Assembly: GCA_030427805.1 (NCBI GenBank)
Contig: JAUICP010000002.1
Coordinates: 124,001 to 188,000, forward strand
Source: Bdellovibrionia bacterium
Lineage (GTDB): Bacteria; Bdellovibrionota; Bdellovibrionia; Bdellovibrionales; JAGQZY01
DNA: 64,000 nt
Direction of reading: 5' to 3'
Position 1 is the first letter of the stretch. Each line of letters opens with the position of its first letter. The translations under genes and the position numbers were made by a program. The notes below the pieces were generated by a model, which did not search any database, had not been told where the DNA came from, and saw only the letters and a program-made list of their open reading frames with translations. Below, one piece after another: positions 51,470 to 60,585 of the stretch.

Positions 51470-52312
51470 ATGAAACGACCCGAAATTTATGAGTACCATA
51501 ACTATCGCGAATTTCTAAAGGATTGGCTCTCCTATCTTAAAAAAGGGAGAGCCAATCTCTCTTTACGTCAACTGGCCAAATCCTCAGAGATCGCTCCAAG
51601 TCACATCTCTATGGTTTTAAATGGTAAACGTGACCTTACAAAAGACATGCTCTCAAAATTAAAACCCTACCTCCAATTGCGCCCCTCTGAATTGAGCTAC
51701 CTAGAAAACCTCCAAGTTCTTTCGGACTCTGATTCACAAGAAGAAAGAGTTGTCGCGATCAAGAAAATGCAGAAATTTTCAAATTACAAACAGAAAAACC
51801 TAGAAGAAGTTGTTTCCTATAAATACCTCAGTAAGTGGCATCACGTAGTTATTCGAGAGCTTGCCGACCTTAAAGAGTTTAGCCTAGATACTGACTGGAT
51901 TCATAAACATCTTAAATATAAAGTTTCAAAGAAAGACATCAGGTCCGCCGTACAGTTCCTAGTTGATCACGAATATATCATAGAATCCTCAGAGGGACGT
52001 TTCATCTTAAAAGAAAAAAATCAAACTTGTTTTGCCCAAATACATAAAAGCGGACTCACAGAATTTCACAAACAAATGTTTCAACTTGCTACTCAATCTA
52101 TCGACAAGACCGAAAGCGAAAGAAGATGGATTTCAGGAGAAACTTTGGCCATCTCTCAAACACAGTTCGACCAAGTTCGCAAAATACTACAAGAGGCCCA
52201 CAGCAAAATTTCAAAATTAAAAAATAACCAGTCAGACAATGATATTGTCTATCACACAAGCTTTATAGCTTTTCCGGTGAGTGAGATCTCAAACAACGGA
52301 GATGAGGAATGA
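51470..52312 (+). CDS. TIGR02147-type transcriptional regulator (second copy in the window)
   Basis: This 280-residue protein starts with YEYHNYREFLKDWLSYLKKG and has an XRE-like HTH (LSLRQLAKSSEIAPSHISMV then LNGKRDLTKDM). A helical middle and a winged-helix C-domain (WIHKHLKYKVSKKDIRSAV) follow. This is the same family as the product of 22354-23166 but with little direct similarity. It lies between the two paralogous lipoproteins, 14 bases after one and overlapping the other by 4 bases, so it probably regulates this operon. Confidence 0.78.
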   Translation: MKRPEIYEYHNYREFLKDWLSYLKKGRANLSLRQLAKSSEIAPSHISMVLNGKRDLTKDMLSKLKPYLQLRPSELSYLENLQVLSDSDSQEERVVAIKKMQKFSNYKQKNLEEVVSYKYLSKWHHVVIRELADLKEFSLDTDWIHKHLKYKVSKKDIRSAVQFLVDHEYIIESSEGRFILKEKNQTCFAQIHKSGLTEFHKQMFQLATQSIDKTESERRWISGETLAISQTQFDQVRKILQEAHSKISKLKNNQSDNDIVYHTSFIAFPVSEISNNGDEE

Positions 52313-52869
52313 AAAATACCCTTCTAATAATTACTATAGCTCTTTCAACCTTAACAAGCGGTTGCGGTAAAAAAGGAAGCAATACTTCCACCGGTAACCC
52401 TCTCGTAAGTGTAGAAATGGCGAGCTTCTCAGCGTCATCCACAAAAGTGGGGGCCTTTGCTCTATCAAGTCTCACATTGTGTTTTAAACGTCTGAGGTTT
52501 AAACCCGTTGATGAAATCGCAACGGATATTGACCTCACCCTGGGCCAAGTCACCCTAGCGCCCTCCGGAACTCAGATTGCCACAGTACAAGTTCCTCCAG
52601 GAGAATACGAAAGAGTTGAATTTGATTTAGAAAAAGATTGTCTCAACGGCGGAGAACCGAGCGTAGTTATCGACAATGACAATGATGGAGGAACACCTTT
52701 TCAAACTGACGATCGCATGACTATTAAGTTTGAAGGTGCAGTCACGATAACGACTGATCAAACGCTCACTCTGTTCGTCGACAATTTAATCAACGCAGCC
52801 GATGGAATTAATGATGCTAACAACATTAAGACGGCTTTTGAAAATTCAACAGCAACAGGAACCTACTGA
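52309..52869 (+). CDS. lipoprotein, paralogue 2
   Basis: This 186-residue protein has signal peptide and lipobox TSGC. The mature domain repeats the motifs of paralogue 1: LTLCFKRLRFKP, LTLGQVTLAPSGTQIATV, YERVEFDLEKDC, DDRMTIKFEGAVTIT. Similarity is strong along the whole length, so a duplication within the operon is clear. It overlaps the regulator stop by ATGA. Confidence 0.68.
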   Translation: MKNTLLIITIALSTLTSGCGKKGSNTSTGNPLVSVEMASFSASSTKVGAFALSSLTLCFKRLRFKPVDEIATDIDLTLGQVTLAPSGTQIATVQVPPGEYERVEFDLEKDCLNGGEPSVVIDNDNDGGTPFQTDDRMTIKFEGAVTITTDQTLTLFVDNLINAADGINDANNIKTAFENSTATGTY

Positions 52870-53013
52870 CAAGTAACTGCGTATTTTACTTGCGTCACGA
52901 CACTATATAGGTCGCAGAATGAACCATAAACGCGACCTGGGTGTGCTTTATTTACATAGATAGAAGCCTAAAAAAGCAATACACCCTACTCTTGTACAAC
53001 TCTGGTCCCCGCT

Positions 53014-53352
53014 CTACCCCTTAGTTTCAGTACTCTCTTTTTTCTCCAAGATTTTGACCTTGCAGTCCGCCCCCAGAGAAAGGGAGTAAACAAAGTGATC
53101 GACATTGCCTTCACGAAGGACCGAGACTTGATATTTATTGGTAGCGAGCATTTTAACTTGCCCAATACCACCATTGTCTAAAAATTTATAGTTTTCACTT
53201 AAATCATGTAAAATGGCTTCGATGTGCATTTTTGATTGATGTAAATTAGACTTTGGTGAACAGGCCTTTGCCGCCTGAATTCCCACCACTGAACCAATAG
53301 TAACTACAAAAGCCCAACCAACCATTAAAAAAAATACCGTGCGCAGACGCAT
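53014..53352 (-). CDS. small exported protein, unknown
   Basis: This is 112 residues from ATG 53352 with GAGGAG upstream. One N-terminal hydrophobic segment (FFLMVGWAFVVTIGSVVGI) is followed by a short periplasmic domain with two Cys. It has no recognised family. It is convergent with nothing and stands alone. Confidence 0.45.
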   Translation of the reverse strand: MRLRTVFFLMVGWAFVVTIGSVVGIQAAKACSPKSNLHQSKMHIEAILHDLSENYKFLDNGGIGQVKMLATNKYQVSVLREGNVDHFVYSLSLGADCKVKILEKKESTETKG

Positions 53353-53548
53353 ACCTTTTCTCCTCAAGGCTTTTTATAACCATTCTGTAGCGAAAAACCT
53401 TTTTACTCACATTAGCGAACCATTGTTTTCATTTCAACAGATATGCTAATATTCTTATTTGAAACAAGTAATTAATTAAACGAGATAATATTGCCCTCTT
53501 AAATGTTTATCTTACCGGTAAAGTTTTAATTGGTTCAGGGAGATTCAA

Positions 53549-54349
53549 TTGACACGCTTTTTGTATTTAGGCCTCGCCTATTTTATTATCACCTTCACTT
53601 TGTCCAGTTGCACTGAAAAACTAAATGATAATTCACTAGCAAAAATTAAATCGCAAAAGGTGATCAAAGTGGGTACCACCGGAGACTACAAACCCTTTAC
53701 CTACAAGGGGTCTGAAGGCAAGGATTATATCGGAATCGATATTGACCTTATGAGGCTTCTAGCAAAAAAATTTGGGGTCAAGCTCCAGATTGTTGAGACG
53801 TCATGGCCCCGCCTCATGGAAGACTTTAAATCTAAAAAATTTGATATCGCTCTTAGCGGAATCACACAAACCAAAGAACGAGAACTCCTCGCTGATTTTT
53901 CGGCCCCCTATTTTAAAGGTGGAAAACTCCCCTTTGGCCGCTGTAAAGACAGCAAAAAATTCACGAACCTAGACAACTTAGATCGACCCTCGGTAAAGTT
54001 TATTGTCAATCCAGGCGGTACTAACGAGTCTTTTACCAGACAGTTCGTAAAAAAGGCTAAAATCATTGTCCATCGCGATAACAAATCCGTCTTTGATGAA
54101 ATCATTTCCGGGAATGTCGACGTCATGATTTCTGACGCCATCGAAGTCGATGTCTTAACAAAAAAGCACAAAGGTGTTCTGTGTAAATTTAGCGACCAAC
54201 CCTTTGCTGATTCAATTCATAATATCGCAATTCTGCTTCCGAAAAACAAAGAGCTAAAACGCTTTGTCGATAATTGGCTGCGAGATTTAAAGAGAACTGG
54301 GGACCTTAAAAGTATTCTTGCTAAAAACACTGACCATTTCAGTAAGTAA
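53549..54349 (+). CDS. amino-acid-type solute-binding lipoprotein (SBP_bac_3)
   Basis: This is 266 residues from TTG 53549, with GGGAG upstream. Lipobox LSSC. The periplasmic class-F binding fold is obvious: IKVGTTGDYKPFTYKGSEGK, IGIDIDLMRLLAKKFGVKLQ, DIALSGITQTKERELLADFS, FIVNPGGTNESFTRQF and the C-terminal LKRFVDNWLRDLKRTGDLKS. It probably binds an amino acid or similar compound, with no transporter genes adjacent. Confidence 0.82.
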   Translation: MTRFLYLGLAYFIITFTLSSCTEKLNDNSLAKIKSQKVIKVGTTGDYKPFTYKGSEGKDYIGIDIDLMRLLAKKFGVKLQIVETSWPRLMEDFKSKKFDIALSGITQTKERELLADFSAPYFKGGKLPFGRCKDSKKFTNLDNLDRPSVKFIVNPGGTNESFTRQFVKKAKIIVHRDNKSVFDEIISGNVDVMISDAIEVDVLTKKHKGVLCKFSDQPFADSIHNIAILLPKNKELKRFVDNWLRDLKRTGDLKSILAKNTDHFSK

Positions 54350-54426
54350 GCCCACAAAATTTCTGCCACATCAGTTTTTCCATATCTCTAGTTGAAGTTT
54401 ACAACAACTTGATTTCTACTATCTCC

Positions 54427-55038
54427 ATGGCAAAAAAACTAAAAATCGCTCTCGTCGCTTTGGTATTAGCTAGTCTCGTATGGTCAGGAATTGGCCCAAA
54501 AGACTATTTCACCTGGTTTCTCGAAGTATTGCCCGTAATGATCGGTCTCCCGCTCCTTATCTATTTTGATCGAAAAAAGAAGGTCTCAGGACTTCTCTTT
54601 GGAGTTGTTGGTCTTCACTGCATCATTCTCAATGTCGGGGGTCACTATACATACGCGGAAGTTCCACTGGGCTACTGGATTCAAGATCTTATGGGCTTTT
54701 CAAGAAATCACTACGATCGACTTGGACACTTCATGCAAGGAGTGACTCCGGCGCTTTTAGTTCTAGAGGTATTCACTAGAAAGAATATAATCAAAAAATG
54801 TTTTTGGCTGGGACTCTGCTCTGTTTCGATCGCCCTGGCCTTCAGCGCTTTTTATGAGCTCATTGAATGGTGGGCCGCCGTACTTACTGGAGAGGCCGCT
54901 GAAGCATTTCTCGGAACCCAAGGGGACATTTGGGATACCCAGTGGGATATGTTTTTGGCACTCAGTGGAGCTACATTTACCAATATCATTTTATTCAGAA
55001 CTCGGTTTATTGATAATTTGCTAAAAGAGGAAAATTAG
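54427..55038 (+). CDS. DUF2238/YjdF-like membrane protein
   Basis: This is 203 residues from ATG 54427. About six membrane helices. Conserved-looking stretches HYTYAEVPLGYWIQD, RNHYDRLGHFMQG and FYELIEWW, then GTQGDIWDTQWDM, are the YjdF/DUF2238 signature. Function of the family is unknown. Confidence 0.75.
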   Translation: MAKKLKIALVALVLASLVWSGIGPKDYFTWFLEVLPVMIGLPLLIYFDRKKKVSGLLFGVVGLHCIILNVGGHYTYAEVPLGYWIQDLMGFSRNHYDRLGHFMQGVTPALLVLEVFTRKNIIKKCFWLGLCSVSIALAFSAFYELIEWWAAVLTGEAAEAFLGTQGDIWDTQWDMFLALSGATFTNIILFRTRFIDNLLKEEN

Positions 55039-55042
55039 AATT

Positions 55043-55654
55043 ATGTCTGTTTCGAGACTCAATCGATATTTTAGGCTTTCACTCCTACCAATCACCGTCT
55101 CAGTTGTTACTCTGATGGGCCACCAAGGGTTCGGAAAATCCAAAAACTTAAAAAAGGAAACATCAATGAAAATCACAGCTGTAAGCATTTCAGGATCCAA
55201 CGCCTCTATGGGCCCCCACGAAGTCAAAAGTGAAAAAACAACAGATGTTACGAAACACCCAAAAGAACTGGACGATCTCCTTGATAACACGAAAATCAAT
55301 GGTGTAGTGACATTGCGGGAACTCCTACAAATTCACGTTGATGATAACAAAGAAGAAATGCAAAAAGTGAGAGACGCCTACAAAATTGATAATATGAAGT
55401 TATCTGTCGGCGGAAGAGTTTACAGCTTCAACGTCTATTTCAAAGATCATTCTCCATTTAAGACGGGAGATACCCGTTATTGGCAAATTTCGGGTGAGGG
55501 GTACAACCGATTTCTCAAACTCCACGAAAAAGCAGGAACCGTCCAAGAGTGGCCAGGGGACCTCAACCCCGCAAAAATTGAAAATTATCGAGTCAAAGAA
55601 CCTACTCCGAAAAGTAAATCGAAACCACCAGAGACTCGTACTAAGAAGGAGTAG
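55043..55654 (+). CDS. exported protein of unknown function
   Basis: This 203-residue protein has a signal-like N-terminus (RLSLLPITVSVVTLMGHQGFG). The mature part has a segment DDLLDNTKINGVVTLRELLQ, a basic C-terminal tail (PTPKSKSKPPETRTKK) and no recognised fold. It is separated from the upstream gene by 4 bases and from the next by 2, so it belongs to this operon. Confidence 0.5.
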   Translation: MSVSRLNRYFRLSLLPITVSVVTLMGHQGFGKSKNLKKETSMKITAVSISGSNASMGPHEVKSEKTTDVTKHPKELDDLLDNTKINGVVTLRELLQIHVDDNKEEMQKVRDAYKIDNMKLSVGGRVYSFNVYFKDHSPFKTGDTRYWQISGEGYNRFLKLHEKAGTVQEWPGDLNPAKIENYRVKEPTPKSKSKPPETRTKKE

Positions 55655-55656
55655 AA

Positions 55657-56193
55657 ATGACCAAAACTCTTTTGATAACCCTTAACTTTTTACTGAGCTT
55701 CAACACCGCCCAAGCAGAATCCACTGTCGTGGTGCCAATGAGTTATACCGTAGAAACTTGTATCCCAGCGAATTTACTTTGGGAGCAATTTAAGGCATCA
55801 ATGATCGATAGCAAAAAGACGTGGCTTTGGCCGACTCCACTTTCTGAGGTTAATGGCACTGGAATTCAATCAGATGCACAAATTGACATACTCTACAAAC
55901 TCCCCTTTATGGATCAACTTTATTCATACCGACTTTCTGAAATAGAAGAGGGAATGCAGTTTCGGTATAGTGCCATTCAGGGAAAACACCCATTTGTTGG
56001 TGGAGCACTCATTCGTATCACAGAAATTGAGTCTAAACGCCAGCTCACGTGGAAGGGTGAATACGAAACTCAGAACAATCAATGGTTTTCTCGTTTATTT
56101 TTTAAGGCTTACGCTAAGAAGTTTTTCAAAACTTTGGGGCAAAACATTAAAAGTGCGGAGAAAAACTTCTGCAATCAACAAACAGAAGATTGA
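55657..56193 (+). CDS. SRPBCC-like secreted protein
   Basis: This 178-residue protein has a signal peptide (about residues 1-20, ending QAES). A START/SRPBCC-type domain follows (AQIDILYKLPFMDQLYSYRL, then GALIRITEIESKRQLTWKGE). Such domains bind hydrophobic ligands or lipids. Its position before lipid-metabolism genes supports a lipid-handling role. Confidence 0.5.
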   Translation: MTKTLLITLNFLLSFNTAQAESTVVVPMSYTVETCIPANLLWEQFKASMIDSKKTWLWPTPLSEVNGTGIQSDAQIDILYKLPFMDQLYSYRLSEIEEGMQFRYSAIQGKHPFVGGALIRITEIESKRQLTWKGEYETQNNQWFSRLFFKAYAKKFFKTLGQNIKSAEKNFCNQQTED

Positions 56194-56260
56194 CAGTAAA
56201 ATCGAGCCCATGGTGAACTTTTAGGGTTACTAAAACGACGAAAACACCAAGGAGGGTGTC

Positions 56261-56875
56261 ATGTTCGCCGGACTGAGCACATACAGTTTAAAAGGTCGTT
56301 TTCAACAATTCCTGACTCCAGCACAAGATCTTTTGGTCGCAAGGCGAATTACTGCCAATCAAATTACTCTCGGTACCTTTTTCTTCAGCATTCTTACGAC
56401 ATCCATTCTATTCCTGCTGCCCCCATCAAGCCCTTTTGCATTGCTGCTCTTTCTGGCATTTTTTATTCGAATGGCGCTCAACGCTCTCGACGGTATGATT
56501 GCGAGAAAAACTCAATCGAGTAGTAAAAAGGGTGCGTTTCTCAACGAGCTCACAGACTATCTTTGCGACGTCTACTTAGTCTTTGCCCTCGCTTTTTATA
56601 CTTCAGAGGCTACGCCTCTCTGGATCGCCTTCGGCATTCTAATGGTGACAAGCGAGTTTATTTCGTCACTCTTTGATACTAATTCTCCTAAATACAAATC
56701 CGTAACAGGGCCCATGAGCAAAAGTGACCGTACCGTTTTCTTTTCATTTTGTATCATCGCTGCCCTTATGCCCCAAGAAACACTTTGGCTCGAATCCGTA
56801 CTGTGGACTGGGTGTCTATTGGCACTTCTCACTTGCTACAATCGAATTACTTTGGTGGTCAGATCCTGTGACTGA
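56261..56875 (+). CDS. CDP-alcohol phosphatidyltransferase-like protein
   Basis: This 204-residue integral membrane protein carries the CDP-OH-P motif in altered form: NALDGMIARKTQSSSKKGAF followed by LNELTDYLCD. The standard pattern D-x2-D-G-x2-A-R-x8-G-x3-D-x3-D has Asn in place of the first and third Asp. It should transfer a phosphatidyl group to an alcohol if active. It overlaps the CdsA-like gene by 8 bases. I recall similar Asn versions in clusters with fused hydrolase/methyltransferases; this should be checked. Confidence 0.75.
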   Translation: MFAGLSTYSLKGRFQQFLTPAQDLLVARRITANQITLGTFFFSILTTSILFLLPPSSPFALLLFLAFFIRMALNALDGMIARKTQSSSKKGAFLNELTDYLCDVYLVFALAFYTSEATPLWIAFGILMVTSEFISSLFDTNSPKYKSVTGPMSKSDRTVFFSFCIIAALMPQETLWLESVLWTGCLLALLTCYNRITLVVRSCD

Positions 56876-57776
56876 AACGATCTTTTACGTATTTGCTGCC
56901 ACAACCATCGGTACGATCGCAGTAGAGTTAAGACATCGCCTCAACTCTACCTCAGAAACCCTAAAAAATAGACTCAGGGTTCGCTCTTGGTGGGTCATGA
57001 TTCTCATTTGCCTGATTACTTTTTACTCGGGCCCATTTGCAGTTCAGTTTTTTACAACAAGTCTTATTACCTGGGGAACCTATGAAATTCTCTCGGCCGA
57101 ATCCATTTCTAAAAAACTCCCATGGCTGATTCCGACGAGTTTGGTGGCTTTCTATCTGCAAGACCTCATTGTTTTAAAAGTGCTCAGCCTTCCAATTGTG
57201 GCAGGGTTGAGTTTGCTCTTCTTCTTCTCGTCTCGAATCACATACATGAACAAGACAGCTCGTATTCCTCTTTTAGTTCTTTATCTAGTTAGCTCCCTCT
57301 CAACACTCTCAGGATTTAATCTGATCTCTTTAATGGGGCCCATAGGTTTTACCGACTTACTCATTCTTTTTTTTCTGATTGTAGGCCTCAATGATGTCTT
57401 CCAGTATGTTTCCGGAAAAACCTTCGGCAAGAAAAAATTGGCCCCTATAATCAGTCCCGCAAAAACCATAGAGGGTGCCCTCGGCGGAATGTTACTCACT
57501 TCGATCTCAGTATTTAGTTTTGCCTTGATCAACCAATTTGAAAATTTATTTAGTTTTGCCCTGCTTGGCGCCTTTATCTCTTTAGCAGGAATTGCAGGAG
57601 ACCTCCACTTTTCATTTTTTAAGCGCCTTTGGGGTCTCAAAAACTCTGGCTCCGGAATTCCTGGGCACGGCGGAATTTTGGACCGAGTCGACAGTCTCGC
57701 CCTAGCGAGCCCCGTTTTTGTAATTTTAGTCACCCTACATGGAGAATATATTGAATTGGCAAACTGGATATTTTAA
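56868..57776 (+). CDS. phosphatidate cytidylyltransferase-like protein (CdsA-like)
   Basis: This is 302 residues from GTG 56868, which overlaps the previous stop. About eight membrane helices. The C-terminal signature is SPAKTIEGALGGML, then GDLHFSFFKRLWGLKNSG and IPGHGGILDRVDSL, matching CdsA family motifs, including the metal-binding Asp residues. It should make CDP-diacylglycerol from phosphatidate and CTP, feeding the phosphotransferase encoded upstream. Confidence 0.82.
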   Translation: MTETIFYVFAATTIGTIAVELRHRLNSTSETLKNRLRVRSWWVMILICLITFYSGPFAVQFFTTSLITWGTYEILSAESISKKLPWLIPTSLVAFYLQDLIVLKVLSLPIVAGLSLLFFFSSRITYMNKTARIPLLVLYLVSSLSTLSGFNLISLMGPIGFTDLLILFFLIVGLNDVFQYVSGKTFGKKKLAPIISPAKTIEGALGGMLLTSISVFSFALINQFENLFSFALLGAFISLAGIAGDLHFSFFKRLWGLKNSGSGIPGHGGILDRVDSLALASPVFVILVTLHGEYIELANWIF

Positions 57777-59514
57777 GTCCTTTGATGGAACTCAGATCCA
57801 CTTCCGACATACGGTTCACACGCAAAGGTGTGAATCTACTATTATCCACCTCCACAGGGGCCACGAACATTCCGAACGAATTGTTCCCTTTGCGGAGTCT
57901 TTAGATATCAGCAACACTAGACACTTTTCTTTTGATTTGCGAGGCCACGGCCTATCTGGAGGACCCAAGGCATGGGCTGAAAACTTCCAAGCTTGGGTAA
58001 AAGACCTCAATGAATTTGTGAAATATCTGAAGTCCGAACATAGAGTTAAAAGTGAGTCCATAATCATTGTCGCCAATAGTGTGGGCGCGGTAATGGCAGC
58101 AAGCTGGATAATTCGCTACAATCCTCAAATCGTAGGGTGTATTTTGGGGGCTCCTGCCTTTTCAATCAAGCTCTACGTCCCTCTAGCCCATTTTGCACTT
58201 AAATGTTTAATGAAATTTACAGATAAGGGATTTGTCACAAGCTATGTCAAATCCTCTATGCTTACGAACTCTGAATCCGAAGCTCAGGCCTATGATTCTG
58301 ACCCCATGATCAGTAAAAAAATTGGAGTAAATGTTTTAGTTACTCTCTTAGACGAAGCGAAGTGGATTCTTTCGAGAGCCCAGGACTTTGAAACTCCGGT
58401 TTTAATTCTTAGTGCAGGTAAGGATTTCGTCGTAAAATCAAAGCCCCAAAAATTGTTTTTCGAAAGAGTTAGCAGCCCTATCAAGAGATTCGTTTCGTTG
58501 CCCAAATCGAAACACGCGGTCTTTCATGAAGAAAATAAATCAGAGATTTCACAATTGTGTAGAAACTTCATTTCGGAAATTACCTATGCTCAAACGAGGT
58601 CAAAGGCGTTAACGGTCATACCTTCTGCCCGGTCTCACACAGTCGACGAGTATTTTAAAATTGCAAAATCACCAGGGATCTTCAAGCGCATGAAGTACCT
58701 CTTTTCAAGGGGTCTGATGAGTAGCATTGGCCGGTGGAGTCGTGGGATGAACTTGGGACTCGAGTCCGGCTTTAACTCTGGGGACTCACTGGACTATGTT
58801 TATGCCAACACTGTCGAAGGAAAGAATCCAATTGGAAAACTCATCGATCGATTTTACCTCAATTCACTGGGTTGGAAAGAGGTCAGAAAACGTAAGCACC
58901 AGTTAACTGAAGATATACTTCAGGCACTCAATGAAATCAGAAGCCGAGGAGACCAACCCATAGTACTCGATATCGCCTGTGGACAGGCGCGATACCTTGT
59001 TGATGCTCTTAAGGAATTTAAAGACCCTGTTGCAATTCATCTCAATGACAGAAACGAAAGCTGTGTTGAAATTGCAGAACGACGACTCAAAGAGACCCTA
59101 GACTCCTCTAAGAGTCGAATAACTAGAAGCCATTTTGATATATTTAGACCTGAAGAAATTGGACAAATCAACATAAGACCCAACTTGATCATTGCTTCGG
59201 GAGTCATTGAACTCTACCCAGAAAACGCTCACGTGCAGAACTGCTTCCGAATCCTTTTTGAAAAGGCGGCTCCGGAGGCCCAATTTATCTATACTGGACA
59301 ACCTTGGCATCCTCAGCTGGAACTCATCGCAAGAACTCTTAACAATGGCGACGGCAGACGCTGGATTATGAGGCGTCGAATTCAGTCAGAACTCGATGAA
59401 ATTGTCGAGTATTCTGGATTTAATAAAATCGAAACCCATCCTAACGATTCTGGTATTTTTACCGTGTCAAAGGCAGTAAAGTCATCTCAATTGGAGGACC
59501 AACATGGACATTGA
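57739..59514 (+). CDS. bifunctional alpha/beta hydrolase and SAM methyltransferase
   Basis: This 591-residue cytoplasmic protein fuses two enzymes. The N-terminal alpha/beta hydrolase (about 1-280) has the lysophospholipase-like FDLRGHGLSGGPKAWAE, nucleophile VANSVGAVM and catalytic residues LSAGKDFVV and SKHAVFHE. The C-terminal class I methyltransferase (about 385-580) has VLDIACGQARYLVDAL and LNDRNES. It overlaps the CdsA-like gene by 38 bases, and 11 bases overlap with the next. It probably remodels or N-methylates lipids or related headgroups. Confidence 0.8.
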   Translation: MENILNWQTGYFKSFDGTQIHFRHTVHTQRCESTIIHLHRGHEHSERIVPFAESLDISNTRHFSFDLRGHGLSGGPKAWAENFQAWVKDLNEFVKYLKSEHRVKSESIIIVANSVGAVMAASWIIRYNPQIVGCILGAPAFSIKLYVPLAHFALKCLMKFTDKGFVTSYVKSSMLTNSESEAQAYDSDPMISKKIGVNVLVTLLDEAKWILSRAQDFETPVLILSAGKDFVVKSKPQKLFFERVSSPIKRFVSLPKSKHAVFHEENKSEISQLCRNFISEITYAQTRSKALTVIPSARSHTVDEYFKIAKSPGIFKRMKYLFSRGLMSSIGRWSRGMNLGLESGFNSGDSLDYVYANTVEGKNPIGKLIDRFYLNSLGWKEVRKRKHQLTEDILQALNEIRSRGDQPIVLDIACGQARYLVDALKEFKDPVAIHLNDRNESCVEIAERRLKETLDSSKSRITRSHFDIFRPEEIGQINIRPNLIIASGVIELYPENAHVQNCFRILFEKAAPEAQFIYTGQPWHPQLELIARTLNNGDGRRWIMRRRIQSELDEIVEYSGFNKIETHPNDSGIFTVSKAVKSSQLEDQHGH

Positions 59515-59998
59515 AAATGAACGGGAACAGCTTAGAGAATTGCAAAGAAAATTTGAAAGCGCTGTACTAAAGAACGAAATTGAAAAAATGAAAGACAACA
59601 TCCATCCGGATTTCTCCTACGTTTCTTTTATGGATCGCTCATTTTCTGACTTTGATTCATTTTCAAAAAGGTGGAAGCAAACCCACTCTGAAATGATTGG
59701 CCCAGGAAAGTTCGAAGTGAAACTCAATCCAGAGCCCACTTTTTTCTACGACGATATCGCTGTAGCCCACGGAAACTCCGATAATTTATTAGTTGATAAA
59801 AAAGGTCGGAACTTTAATTTCACTTCAAATTGGACTGTGGTTTTCAAGAAAGGTGACGAGGGCTGGAAAGTCATACGCGCCCACAATAGTACCGATCCCT
59901 TTTCGAACCCCATGTTACAAAAAGTCTTTCAAATCAAGACTCTCATATTTTGTCTACTGAGTCTCGCTATCGGAATAGGCTTGGGGTTTTTACTTTGA
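59504..59998 (+). CDS. SnoaL-like protein with C-terminal membrane helix
   Basis: This 164-residue protein is a NTF2/SnoaL-like domain (KMKDNIHPDFSYVSFMDRSF and IAVAHGNSDNLLVD, GWKVIRAHNS) followed by a single hydrophobic tail helix (TLIFCLLSLAIGIGLGFLL). It may bind a lipid-like ligand at the membrane. It starts within the previous gene and its stop overlaps the next start. Confidence 0.6.
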   Translation: MDIENEREQLRELQRKFESAVLKNEIEKMKDNIHPDFSYVSFMDRSFSDFDSFSKRWKQTHSEMIGPGKFEVKLNPEPTFFYDDIAVAHGNSDNLLVDKKGRNFNFTSNWTVVFKKGDEGWKVIRAHNSTDPFSNPMLQKVFQIKTLIFCLLSLAIGIGLGFLL

Positions 59999-60585
59999 GT
60001 ACCGTACTCAATATCTTAGCGAGTCTCATTACCCTGGGGATAGCAATATCTATGATTCGCGGCTACGGGAAAAAGCGTTTTCAAAGAAAATACTCTAAAG
60101 ATCGATCACCTGCAGTTTCTTTAAAATTAATGGGGCCAATTAGTAAGTGTCTTTTTATCTTTGGATTTTCGATGACTCTTTTATCTCTTTGGGTAAAATC
60201 AAGTTTCTTTCTATTTTTTCACGACAGTTTTGTGCTCAAGTGTATTGGACTCTTTCTCTGCATTTCGGGCTGGTACTTTTTAAAAAAGGCTTTTTCGGAT
60301 CTGGGAGAAAATTATTCTCCTATTTTTGATGCTTACCTGCCAAAGCGACTAGTGACTTCTGGACTCTATTCAAAAATTAGACACCCTATTTATCTATTTA
60401 ATCTCTTTATTAGTTTTGGCCTTGCCATAATGAGTGGCTCGGGGTGGGTGCTTCTAAGCGCTCTTATTGGTCTTGTTCTATTACTAGTGGGAATTGAGCG
60501 GGAAGAACAGTACCTCACAAAGACCTACGAGGAATATAAAGCCTATCGCCAGTCGTCCTGGAAGCTCATTCCTTATCTATACTAG
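59995..60585 (+). CDS. ICMT/PEMT-like membrane methyltransferase
   Basis: This is 196 residues from a TTG at 59995, overlapping the previous stop; an earlier TTG at 59950 is inside the upstream gene. Four or five membrane helices. The C-terminal part has LVTSGLYSKIRHPIYLFNLF and IGIEREEQYLTKTYEEYKAY, the isoprenylcysteine/phospholipid methyltransferase signature. It would methylate lipids using SAM. It ends convergent with the giant gene by 4 overlapping bases. Confidence 0.75.
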   Translation: MSTVLNILASLITLGIAISMIRGYGKKRFQRKYSKDRSPAVSLKLMGPISKCLFIFGFSMTLLSLWVKSSFFLFFHDSFVLKCIGLFLCISGWYFLKKAFSDLGENYSPIFDAYLPKRLVTSGLYSKIRHPIYLFNLFISFGLAIMSGSGWVLLSALIGLVLLLVGIEREEQYLTKTYEEYKAYRQSSWKLIPYLY

